Of a stretch of 64,000 bases of DNA, positions 1-12,590 are shown in pieces. Origin of the DNA: Solen grandis (Eukaryota; Mollusca; Bivalvia; Adapedonta; Solenidae); contig CM037794.1 of the NCBI GenBank assembly GCA_021229015.1, positions 43,904,190-43,968,189 of the forward strand. Reading direction: 5' to 3'. The notes below the pieces were generated by a model. That model was not told the origin of the DNA and did no database searches. It saw only the letters and a program-made list of their open reading frames with translations. How positions within the stretch are numbered: position 1 is the stretch's first letter; every line of letters begins with the position of its first letter. Position numbers and translations under genes: made by a program.

Positions 1-331
1 ATATCTTCATCCTATTTTCTGTATTGCATTGATTTTGTGTAGTATTGCAACTTTGATTTAAGTCTTCCAAGCAAGTACCGGTATGAGTCTTTAAGAAACA
101 TAATAAAAGCCTGGTCTAGACTACACTTTTATAATATTTCTTACAGACTGATATCATATATAACATAATTGTATATATTTTTATTATACGTGTATTGATT
201 TAAGTAGGTATTTTATCTAACTCAGTAAAATCAGTTGTTGATTTTTCTTTTTGCTAGGTAAACTTATAGGCTTTTACTTTTGTTATAAAAATTGCAAAAA
301 GGCATGACTGCATAAAATTTTAGTCACTTTG
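1..331. other. AT-rich sequence, no gene seen
   Basis: No coding, RNA or clear repeat signal recognised. It may hold the untranslated first exon of the downstream receptor gene, but no convincing donor stood out. Confidence 0.4.
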
Positions 332-910
332 TTTAGCTCACCTGCGCGAAGCTCATGGTGAGCTGTCCGTCGTGTGTCAACAATTTTAGTTTTTACACTC
401 TAGCATCTTCATTTCTTAAGAAATCATCTTCAAAATATATGATAATTTAAATAACCATAATCTCTCGATCAAATTCGATTATGGCTGATATCGGCCAAAT
501 AGTTCAGGAGTTTTGCCCCTTTTAATATAAAAATGCCATATTCCACATTGCTTACACGCTAGCATCTTTATTTCTGGAGAAATCGTCTTCAAACTTTATG
601 ACAAAGTATATAACCATAAAGTCTTAACCAAGTTTATCACTTAGACTGATATTAACTTATTTGGTAATGAGTTATGAGCCTTGAATTATAAAAATAATGG
701 TAGGGTTTTACTTTAATTACTATGGCATCTGCAATTATTCAGAATTCATCAATTTTCTTATACACAATACACAATAATAATGGCAACACTATCTCAGTTG
801 AGTTTTATTATGGTTGATATTTGACTGATAGTTACATTTTATGCCCTTGAAATATTAGAACATCACACATATTTGCCATTTTTACACACTTACATCTTTA
901 TATCTTCAAC
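332..910 (+). repeat. Bivalve-type AGCTCACC repeat, fragment
   Basis: It begins with TTTAGCTCACC and a short inverted repeat (AGCTCACC ... GGTGAGCT), followed by the TCCGTCGTG..GTCAACAA stretch and tandem diverged units around TTACACTCTAGCATCTT. The same family recurs at 6745, 13660, 14490 and 17899. Confidence 0.6.
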
Positions 911-1032
911 AGTGCAGCCAAGTGGCTGTCCAGTAACTGCTCTGAGATAAGAGGTAGTTGAAGGTTGACTTGGTTGACACAAAATAATTTGGTTTTGTTT
1001 GTGAGCCATTGACCTAACCATGAATGGAAAAG

Positions 1033-1260
1033 AGGCCGCCGTGGCCGAGCGGTTACAGTCGTTGACTACAAATCTCTCAGCCCCTCACCGCTGTGGGTTC
1101 GAATCCCGGTAGGGACTTCGGATTTTTCATGTGAGGAAGCCTTCCAGCTGGCTTGCGGTAGGTCGGTGGTTCTACCCGGGTACCTCTGTGTACTCGGGGT
1201 CTTCCTCCACCTGTAATTATCTGGACGTCGCTATATGATTAAAATACTATCGCAGCGACA
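1033..1260 (+). repeat. tRNA-derived SINE, family 1
   Basis: The head carries a Pol III A box (TGGCCGAGCGGT, as in tRNA-Ser/Leu) and a B box (GGGTTCGAATCCC), then a unique body with GTGAGGAAGCCTTCCAGC and a tail near CGTCGCTATATGATTAAAA. The tail extends past the tRNA head without a tRNA fold, so it is a SINE. Related copies are at 10,035, 47,190 (minus), 51,342 and 61,282. Confidence 0.75.
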
Positions 1261-1375
1261 GAAAACCCCAATACAACAATATGAATGGGAAAATGTAAAA
1301 GGCGGGGTGTACATGTTCACTGCTTATCACTGACAAGGATGCATTGTATTTGTTATTCTTTTCAGGTTTGCAATA

Positions 1376-1444
1376 ATGGCCATTTGTGTATCCATTCCAA
1401 GGGTATGTGTGACTTTGTTGCTGATCAACTGGTCTGTGATGCCA
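1376..1444 (+). CDS. Exon: start codon and signal peptide of the TNFR-like receptor
   Basis: After a good acceptor (tattcttttcag, ending 1365) an ATG at 1376 opens 23 codons with a typical signal peptide: a short N-terminus, an Arg, a hydrophobic run VCVTLLLI, then NWSVMP. The donor GTAAGT follows at 1445. The exon ends in phase 0, matching the phase-0 start of the cysteine-rich exon at 2783. The 10 bases between acceptor and ATG imply a non-coding exon further upstream that I could not locate. Confidence 0.7.
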
Positions 1445-2275
1445 GTAAGTAACAAAAGCTCTTTTTCTAATTACCTTGGCACCTGGATCCATCATAGCTC
1501 ATTTCATCATAACACTAAAGCCAGTATAGAATGTTCCAACATTGAATCTTAGTTCTTTATTTTGTGATTCTTCTTGTTTCTAGCCATATTTGCAATTTGT
1601 TTAGTTACAAGAAGCGATCATTTGCTGATTATTATTGCAATGTTCAGACCTTGCAATCAAGGATATCCCGTGAATGGGGTCCTGTTTTTTAGCTGAAGAG
1701 ACAGTATGCTGAAGAGACTGATTTATTACAAGGGAGTCCAGTTGTGATACTTCAGCTCACTTTTCGAATAGGTCCCTTGGTTCTTTTACGTGTCCAATGT
1801 ATAGCACCTATAAACAAGAGATAAGTTCCGAGTAGAACCAGTCCAGATTTCCCATGGCAACACCATTTTTGCTGTGTGCTTCATCTGGCACCAATTTTAT
1901 CGGTCTTTTTTTTTTGGCACTGTCATCATACGAAAGTGCCCTGGCTGGAATTAGAACCACAGATCTCTAAACGCAAAGTGGACACTCTTCCGTTAAGCTA
2001 TTGCATTTTGTGTAGTTGTTTTAAGATGCATTTTCGAAGCTATATTGTGGTCCAATATAATGCAGTGTGGCCCCCAATTATAGCTTTGTAATGGAGCTGC
2101 ACTTGTAAAGAAACTACTTTATTTATGGTAAAATTCTTTTCAGTTTTACACCATATGTCCTGGAGAGAATAGGTCGACAAAATGAAGGGTTTGGTAAATA
2201 ATCGTCAATAAACTTTGCATTAATTGGCGAATTTCAAGAACATCAGTTCAGCCACTAAATTCTTGATTTATTTTA

Positions 2276-2315
<40 letters not shown>

Positions 2316-5300
2316 TGTTTGTGACTTGTACACTAGTTTTCTGGTTATTTGTAAGGTCTCAATATTGGACCCATTCCCAAATGAAAATTGGTCATATTTT
2401 TCCAAATTGGCATTTTCTTAATTGAGTGTTTTTTTTTTTGTTATTTATAATTGTTTATGAAAAATGTCTCTTTTAAAAATATGACTTACACATACTAAGT
2501 TGCTTTTCTGTTTCTTAAAAATTCCCTATATGTTGATAATTATTCCTTTCCCAAAATAGGTAAAGAAACCACTAAGAAAGAAAATTTAGATTCATGATCA
2601 GAATACTTATTTTTGTTACTGGTGGCTAGTTGGTCAGAGCTTCTGAAACAAGGAAGTCACAGGTTTGACTTGATAACACAGTGTGGCAGCATCATGTAGG
2701 TATGTCCTCACCAACCTCAAGTACAGATAATGGGATGTTAAATCCAATCCGGTATTAAACAGTTAATTTCTTGTATATGCAGATTCACAGTAATGAAGAA
2801 AACAAATGTCCCCTGAATATGACATTATTCCACCTGCAAGATGGATCCATGGACTGTGAAGTTTGCCAGATATGCCCATACGGGCATGTTGAGATAAAGC
2901 CCTGTGGGTACAGAATTCCTCCAGAATGCAGACCTTGCAAGAAAGGCACATACTATAACCCTCCCACAAATAAATGCATAGGTTGCACAGTTTGCTTGCC
3001 AGGTCAGTATGTACAACAAGCGTGCGCACTGGAGAAGGACACTGTGTGTGACAATTGTCCAGCCGGAACCTTTTCCAACGTCAACAATATGCAGCTGTGT
3101 AGCTTGTGCTCAAACTGCAGCAATAATGTGTCGGCTATTCATAACTGCACCTCCACAGTAGACACTGTGTGCCAGTATGATAATGGTAAGAAATCCATAA
3201 ACAGCAATAAGCATTGTTCAAGACATATTTCTGAAACAGGTCCTGGTGGATGAGTGTGCCCTTGAATCGGGAGGTCCTTGGTTTGACATCTGGCCGTGAC
3301 ATACCAAGTCGTAAAAATGGTACTGGTATAGCCCCTTTTCTTGGCGCTTAACATGTAAAGGTAGTTGTAGGACTGGCTAGCCCGGTATCAGGATAATATG
3401 ATTGGGTGTGATATCCTGCCGTATGTCTATGGCGTTATACTGCAGGTTTTCATACCGGTTGTTAAGTCTCACGCATTGGGTGTGAGAATCACGCATTCAG
3501 GACAGGAATCACGCTCTCACGTCCTTGTTTAAATTTCTCACGCAAGTGCACAGATTTCAGATATTTTCGAAAGAATGCAGCAACGGTCAGCATGATTCAG
3601 CGTCACTAAGTATAGATCTATGTCTAAAAGTAGTCAGGTGTAACATTTTTAGTATTTAGACATATTTACTTACTTCACACATTTCGAGATGGAAATTGAG
3701 ACTGATTAGATAAGCTTTCTCATTTTGAAATGTTCGTGTTAGACCTGGTTTTTGAAAAGTGTAATGATTTTCCCCTTTGGTCCCTTTCCGTTCATTGTGA
3801 GTAATTCTATTTCTCTAGGGGTTGGGGTTAGGGTTAGACCCTTACCCTAACCCTAACCCTAACCTTTAAAGATTTTTTAATTCCCTCTATCTTATGCATT
3901 TGGTTTAAAAATATATAGGGTGCTTGATTACTAAGATATCGTAAAAATAAATGAGTTTGTGTAGGGATGTTACAGTTATAAAATATATATAGTTTGAAGT
4001 TGCAATTTTTGAACGAATAAATCCAAGGTTTCCAACTTATTGTTTATAAATGCAAAATCGATGCTGACTGCTTCAAGGTAGGTTTTTATATGAATATATC
4101 GTCTGAAATACATTATTAAGTGATTACTTGTTCTCTAATAATCCCAATACTACATATTAATTAGTTTAGGTACTTCTTAAAGAAGAAGTCAATGTTGGAT
4201 TGTATCTTCGCACACTTTGCTTTTACAATTTTCTGTTCCGTTAACACCTGGAGACCCTGAACAGTGCTAAGTTAATCGCTGTCCTTTGCCATCGCGAAAT
4301 TTGTCATTCTTATCATTTCAAGCACTTCACTATGAGTGAGTTCACTTCCTGGTAAATCCTCCTACATATCATCTGATTCAGTGTCATTGACATGGCATGA
4401 ACTATCCGAAGTTTCCTTAAACGACTGCATTAGATTGCATTCCCATTCAGCCGAGTCATCCTCTGTAGGCACATCCTTATCCAACTGTTCAAAGTCCTTA
4501 CGAGTGTATCGAAACTGTTGGACGAGAACCGTTATTTCGTTAATTGTTGAATCCTCCTGGGAGTGGACCTGTATGTGAATGGTCACGTGGCTTTGAGGTT
4601 TATAAGGCGCTGCTCTCTTCATATCATTAAGTCTTGTACAAGCAGTCGGTTAGATCGCAAGGTCTTCTGTTCGAGGCAGCAAGTGTTATATTTAATGGTT
4701 AGCTAATGTACCACGCACTTCGGTGATCAGAAGGTCATAGTCACCAAATGACTGAAAAACTGTCGACAGGATGTAAACAACAAATCACTGATATTTCTGA
4801 AACATGTTTTTATCACATTAGGACTCTTGAGCATGATTAAACATGCTTGTAACTTGGCCTTATACTTGTGATAAAGTAACAGAGGGGGTGGGGTATATTT
4901 TGTGAAACAAATTTAGGCTTTTTATCTTTTGGCTTAATTGGTGCTCGAATAATTGTTTCTATTTGTATATGGTATATGATTCAGTTTTGTTATCTTAGTT
5001 TTGTCTACAGATGGAAATTGTCAAAATATATATTTTCTTGAATTATCCACCTTTAATTATGTTTAATACAGTGAAAAAATATAAATCTTCCACATATATA
5101 CTTTAGTGAGTCTCATCTAATTTGGAAGGAGGAGAAGGGTTGTCAGTCAGTCAGTTCAGTCGATTATCGTTTCATGCGTGAGTGCGCTAGATACTACGAC
5201 ACTTTCGGATTGTATTTTTCTCATTCTGGTCTCGACCATAAAAGTGGTATTCTCCTCTGTTACATGTTGTAACCAGCACATTCAAAACGCCTCATTGCAA

Positions 5301-8300
5301 TTCTTAAGCAGATTGCATTGCGCTATCTGGTGAGTGTGCAAGATTAGAGGTGGCGAACCTGCTGGCCGGGTATCAGTAAGGAGTAATACGTTAAGCTCAG
5401 TATTTTTAGGTAAGGTCACCAACGCACGCAGAAAGCATTGCGCTATCTGGTGTGGGGTAGCTTGTTAGGGTTAAAATATATATATATATAATTATTTAAG
5501 GTGAAGCTCAGAGTTAGATATATTGATGTAAGATAGAGCTATCGTGTTAATTTTCTCATATTAGGATAGTTTGGTATTCAAAATTAAGTTAGGAGTTAAA
5601 TTAAGGTTGTTTTCTATCTCTGATTCTTAAATTAATTAAATGTGAATTATTTCAGACAAAAGTTTGTTGTAACAATCATTTTTTTTTAAATCGGCCTTGT
5701 ATATATTCCATAGCTTAATAACTTTTATTTATCTAATCATACGACCAGGAGAGTCACAAGGAAAATTTAGTTTTATATAAATATAGTTATTCAGACCGAT
5801 CGGGTGCAACGATCACCTGTTGAAAACTTTATTCCTTGTGGCTGAGTGGAGGTTGTAGATTTGATACCTCGCCTTAACATATGAACGTTGTAAAAAGAGT
5901 ACAACCGGTACTTGTATCATAAACCTCCTTGCTTGGTAATCAACGCAGAAGGGTAGTTCCAGGTCTAGTAAGTGTCATGACAATGTGACTCGATGTTGTG
6001 TTATGCCAAATGTCTAAGACAAGATGTTACTTTGAGGTAGCAATATATTTGTTTTGTGAAGACACAATATAATTTTGGTGAGACAATAAACCAAATTCAA
6101 TTAATATAGTAGACAACATCCAGACAAAGTTTCTTATCAGACACCCATGTGTAACTTTTACCATTTTATTTCAGAACAAAGTGTGCCAATCCCATTAGGT
6201 AAGTAATAATTTTAAATTCTTGTAGTTTAACACATTTCTGTAAAATCTAAGCTTGATAATCTAAAGTTTAACTGTGATAGATATCCCTTTGTGTTGATTC
6301 TGATGCACAGACGTTTGCCTTAACTTTCAATTTTATGATTAAAAAGCAATTTTTTTTTTTTGCTTTGTAAAATCCGAGCTTCAATATTTGATATTTTATG
6401 AGGAAACAGAGAAATCCATGATAAGAAATCTCAAAAAGAGTCTATATGAAGTAAAGGGTTAAACAAAGGCAATATTATGCATATTTATAGAGTTGTATAG
6501 ATTCTGACGTCACTTCAATTGTCTCTGCCCGTAACCATGTAGAAGACATTCACCATTTTACACAGATGTGGGCTGTGTTAAGTCAGTCCGAGAAAACAAA
6601 GTAATTCTCTGTAACATGTTTTGTAGCAAAACATTTTTACCCCTGTGGCCAGAATGTACAAAATATATATCTATATATATTCAGGAAATATGCATTTTAA
6701 ATCATAAAATGAATACATTAAAAGCTGTGAAAAGTTTTCTTGATTTTTAGCTCACGTTATCAACCTTTGTCCTTTGTGCGTGGTCAACTTTTATCTCCTC
6801 CTAAACTGCTGAACAGATTTTAATGAAAATTTAAAGGAATGATCATTGGGTGGTACTGTAAAAAATAGGTGAAATGGTTCCAATCCGCCGATCAGGATTG
6901 CTGCTAGAGCTAAAAATAGAAATTTGTCATCCACAATTATTTAGTTAACACTCTAGCATCTTCCTTATAGAATATGGCCATAATCTCTCAGAAAAGGTTG
7001 ATTATAGCTCATATTGTTCGATTTGGTTTGGAGTTATAGCCATTGAATTATCAAAAAGAAATCATCCAAATTTCGCTTCGTTCCTCAACTTTTGCTTTAA
7101 ATGACATTACCTCCTTAAAAACTGCCAAGTAAATTGTAATAAAAATGAATAGGAATGATCATTAGTTGGTAAAATGGTTCTGGTCTGCTGAACAAAATGG
7201 TCATCAGATCTAAAAACAGACAAAAATATTTAAACAATATCTCCACCTCAACCGCACTTTGGATTTTGATGAAACTCAGTAGAAATGATTAATGGATGGT
7301 ACTATACAAAAATAGGTAAACTGGTTTCGGTCCGCTGAACAAAATGGCTGCCAGAGCAAAAAAAAAACAACAACAAAAAACACCCCCCACCCCAGAAATA
7401 TGCTATCCACAATTAGTTTTTTTACACTCTAGCACCTTTATTTCTTAAACAATTTTCTTCAAACTTAGTGATAGTGTTTATGACCATAATCTCTCAGACA
7501 AGTTCAATTGTGGCTGATATGTCTCATTAGGTCAGGAGTTACAGCCCTTGAATTACAAAAAAAGCCAGATTTTCCCTTGTTTACTCTCTAGCAGCACCTT
7601 CATTTCTCAAGCAATATGCTTCTTATTTTGTGACAGTAAATATGGAAATTCTGGGTCCGGAGCTTTGGTCCTTGATCTGTCAAAAATGTCAGATTTTTTT
7701 CGTCAACTTTTGCTGTAAACGACATCTCCTAAACTGCTGAGCTGATTTTAAGCAGGAATGAGCCTTGGCTACTATTGTACGAAAATAGCTAAATGATTCC
7801 AGTACGCTGAATAAAATAGCCACCAGAGCTAAATAAAAAAAAAAATTAAATGGCATTTCTTTCTTAATCTCAGTTTAGATTTTGATGAAATCCGAAAGGA
7901 TGATAAGTTGGTTAAACTTTACAAAAACAGCTAAATGGTTCTGGTCTGCTGTACAAGATTGCCGTCAGAGCTAAATATATGAATAAATGTAGATGACATA
8001 TCCTCCTTAACCACTGCCTAACCACTGTTCATATTTTGATGAAACTGAATAGAAATTATCATTGGGTGGTACTTTACAAAAATAGCTCAAATTGCTCCAG
8101 TCTGCTGAAAAAGATGGTCGCCATAGCTAACTACAGGACTATATTTAAAGGACATCTCCTCCTGAACCACAGTTCGGATTTTGTTGAAAATTAATAGAAA
8201 TGATTTGGTGCGGTTGTACAAAAAAGGCCAGAATCATTTTAGTCTAAACAAGATCTTAAATGACAGCTCCTATGGCTGGGCCAATTTTGATCATACTAAA

Positions 8301-9672
8301 AGGAATGTTCCTTGGGAAGTTCTGAAAAAAACACCTCAAAGGTGAGCTATTGTGACCGATGAATATCTGTCATCAACATCTAACATAAAACTGCTGGGGC
8401 TATTTTCATAAAACTTACTGTAACAAGAGTGTTCCTTGGGTGGTCCTCTTGTTCAAAGAATTAAATTCTAAGCAGAAATTTGGTTGCCATGGCACTTTTT
8501 TTTTGACCAGTTCTTTTGTTAACTCTCTACCAAGATTTTTAAAATGATTTTGGTTTGTCGAGAAATGGCCGCCAAGGGGCTAGCTGGTTTTACTTATATG
8601 TATATAATACAAATTTGAAAAATCTTCCTGTCCAAAAGTAATGGCTGGATTTCAAAGTTTTAAATCACAGAAGTTCCATGGGTTACTACTCTACCAAATT
8701 ATTAAGATATATGATAATTCCAGTTAAGTACTGACAGTTAATTGTATTCTTAGCTACTTTTTCTACTCGCAAGTAGGATATAATCACCAGCTTACTTAAC
8801 CAAATATTATTACTAACTGGAATTTTCTCTTTAAAACATTATGGAGTTATACATAGATGTGCTTATATAACAAGATTTACATTATCTGTAAGGTAGTAGT
8901 CAGCAGAATGGTACCCCAACCTACTGCTACCTATTACGGGGAGAATAAAGAGTATACACTCCTAAAAATTAAAATGAAATACAAAAATAATATTAAAAAC
9001 ATGGCCAGCAGGGAACAAAGCCCTTTCTCTGATATGTATATAGTACAAATTTGTAAAATCTTCTCTTCCAAAAGTACTGGATTGATTTCAAAGTTGTTTG
9101 GCGCCATTCAAGCATGTAGCAGTTTATTTTGCTGGCACAATGGTTTGGCACAGATGCTCTTTGGGTCATCCTCTACCAAGATTGGTAAAATAATTTTGAT
9201 CTGTCAAAAAACATGGCCACCATGGGGTTGAGTCTGTTTTCCTTATTTCCATTATATATTTAGATTTCCTCCAACTAATATCTGGTTCTCAGGAGAGGGA
9301 CCTCAGGGCCGTCAGTAAAACAAACAAACAAACAAACAAACAAACAAACAAACAAACAAATACACGTTTAGGTTCCATTCATTTTTTTCTGTTTCTATAT
9401 GCGCTAAGGATAAGTTGCCACCCCTTAAATTGTATTATATTTTAATGTAAAAATATTCTAATTTTCAGAGATAGGCATCATCGTCATTGCCATCCTTGTA
9501 ATGTCTGTGATAATTTATGGGATTTACTTCTTCCGTTGTCATAGACGCAACTCAAAGGAAAAGAAAGAAATGCATATAACAGAACTGCCTCTGATAGACA
9601 AAGGTATGTCTCGTCATGTGGAGTGTCAGTGTTCTATTCTCATTCAATATTTTGAATAGCCCCTTAAAAGCG

Positions 9673-9722
<50 letters not shown>

Positions 9723-12538
9723 ATTCTTTGGTAGAGTTTCATTTACAAAGGAAAGGCACATCTCTCTGTATTTAAAGTTTTTCAAAAGTTGCTGCCCCTT
9801 ATTATATTTCTAACAAATAAGCTTTATGCATGTATTGTTTTTAAAATGGCCAGTATCATGTGAAGTACTTGAGGAAATGCATTATAATTCTGCATACATG
9901 GTACATGTACATTGGTAAAGAGTACGTCACCTTAGAAAGGCCATCTTCTTTTCAAGAATTATGGCTGAATATCGATCATGAATTTTGGCTGTATGCCTGA
10001 TCTACATGAATTTACAAAAATATACGGTAGCCTCCATGGCAGAAAACATAATGTGGCTGACAGAACATCATTCAGCTCCTCGCTGCAGTGGGTTTGAAAC
10101 CTGGACGTGTTGGTTGGATTGTTCATGTGAGGAAGCTTGTGGTAGGTCAGTGGTTTTACCTTGGTACCTGTGTACATCCACCTGTTATTAGCTAGAAGAC
10201 TTTATATGACTGAAATACTGTCAAAGCAATGGTAAACTTAAACAACAACAACAACAACAACAGAAAAACCAATATTTTGAGAAGTCTTTGAAAGACGACA
10301 ATGATAAATTGCAGAAAATTGCAATGGTTAAAAACATCCTTCACCAGTGAGAGGCACATTATTTATTATCTCTTGACCCCTTTTCATTGTTTGCATTACT
10401 TGCTTAAGGCACACAGCTCCCATCAGCATAGCTTACATAAAGCATGAAATGCACAATTGACTATTTCACTAAAGGGTAGCTATTGTAACCATTTATTGTC
10501 TTGTTTCCTAATGTCATCAACAATTAACTCCTAAAAATCTCCTAAAAGCCCTGTTCAATCAGCGCCGTGGTCCATTGATAACATGCTCGACAGAGGATCT
10601 AAATGTTGAGGGTTCGAACCTCGTTGGGGGCAAGGATTTTTCATGACTTCCTTTAGTGCTAGTCCAACCCAGGTATAATAAAGAGGGATAAGTATAAGTT
10701 ATAAGAACTTGTTTCCCAATCGACATAAAATAAATATATTTAAACTAATTTTAATAAAACTTTACAGGGACTCATTGTTTTGATGTCCTATCAAAGGTGT
10801 TCGAAAATGAGAAATAAAAAAGCCCCAGTATCTGGTGTCCAATCGTCGTCCATAGACAGAAGATTGACTGAATGTTAAACATAAAGAAAGTTTGCAAAGA
10901 AATGTTCCAATATTCTTACCACAGAACATAAATTGTTGTATTAGCCACTGAGATTGTCAAAGGTTTGGAAATTGTGACGATAGATGATTAAATAGAGACT
11001 GGTGAAGAAAAATGGATTTATCATTTTTCTGCCTGAGAGCAAGAACAAAAAATAAAGTTTGGATCATATCTGATGGTGAGCGAACCATCAATGACAAAAA
11101 AGGACTGTTTGAAAAATATTGTATGCTAAAATCTTAAATGGTGATGGTCCAAAACTTCAGATCCCTACTCCAAAAGGTCCATAAGTCTCAGGTTTCAAAT
11201 ATACGAACATCAATGTCTGTGCATCGGCAAATGAGATCTAAACCTATTGCATGAAAATGCACAAATCTGCGATTGTCACAAATTATTTGACAGAATTCAA
11301 CTTTTATGTCAAAGAACACCCACCACACACCCCAGAGTTAGCTCCTTGGGACTTTTGGTTGATCAAAATACTAGCAGTCAGACATTTCGACTCCCGTGCA
11401 AAGGCAGTTGTGTCTATACCGGTGGGTGTTTGAAGCGTATACTAGCATCTGAGTATCACGGTGCTCTCTGTAAGTGTATTCAGCGATGATATATTTGCAT
11501 TTCCTCTCAGGGGGAATACAACGAGGTATTAAGATGTTTAAAACATCAAAACATGTGACTGTTTTATCAAGATTTCACCATTTTATGAACTTATGAAATG
11601 TTCCTCGTACAATTTAGTTTGATTGGACATTGAGTAGAAATAGCTTATTGTGTGACTGATCCTTGTCATTCTGACAGAACTTAACTTACATCTAAAGGAT
11701 CTGAAATTTTTACCCATCAAATTTTTCAGATCAGGAAGTCAGTGTTGCCGCCCACTTACATGAACTGGAACCTTCGGTTGGGTTACTTCAGCAGAAGCAT
11801 ATACTAGTGTCCGAGTATCACGGTACTCTCTGTAAGTGGATCATCAATGTAATATATGCATTTCTACTCAAGGGGGAAGCCAGGAGGGATTGAGCTGTTT
11901 AAATCATATCACTGTTATTTCAAGATTATACCATTTTATGAACTTATGATATGTCTCTTGTACACTTTCCTTTGACTGAACCTTGAGTAGAAACAACTTA
12001 TTGTATAACAAAACCTTGTCATTCTGACAGAACTTTACTTACACCCAAAGGATTTGAAATTTTTACCCATCAAATTTTTCAGATCATGGAGTAGAGGTTG
12101 CCGCCCTTTTACATGAACTGGAACCTTCAGTTGGGTTACTACAGCACAATAACTGCTTCAGTGTTGCATTTCGTGTGGGAAAAGACTGCATCTTGACAAC
12201 AGACTCTGTTTTGAAAGGTAATAACAAATTATTACAAGACATAATAACATTACAGACATTTAGCTTTTCTGTTGTTTTTTTTTTGTTGTTGTTGTTGTTT
12301 TTTGTTTTTGTTATTTATTTTAAGGCGGGGAATTGTCATCACTCTGGTGTTATCATCGTTGTTGGTGTCGTCGTTGTCATTGGCATGGTCATCTTGAAAA
12401 ACTTTAACCTTGTCCATAACATCTTAACTAATTCACCTTCTGTCATCAAATTTCTCACACTTGTTCATTATCAGAATGACTACATTCTCATCAAGGGCCA
12501 TAACTCTTAGGTTCATTTTGAACAATATATCACATACC

Positions 12539-12590
<52 letters not shown>

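Noticed and set aside
1033..1110. A tRNA gene suggested by clear A and B boxes
   Set aside because: The sequence continues into a family-specific body shared with several other loci and no acceptor stem is seen, so it is a SINE head.
1366..1444. An LDL-receptor class A-like reading (CNNGHLCIHSKGMCDF) in the first frame of the same exon
   Set aside because: It would end in phase 1 and needs a poor acceptor (taatgaag) to continue. The second frame has an ATG, a signal peptide and matches the phase-0 acceptor at 2783, and lacks the LDLa acidic cluster problem.
4336..4622. Open frames on both strands (80-86 codons)
   Set aside because: No splice borders, no recognisable motif, and lies within a large intron.
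11247..11489. Short open frames taken as a host gene
   Set aside because: They are pieces of mariner transposase (HPPHTPELAPWDFWL) in different frames.
12175..12510. An open frame of 111 codons with a hydrophobic end
   Set aside because: Only its first part (to 12,217) is the receptor exon; the rest reads through intron T-rich and TCGT-rich repeat text.
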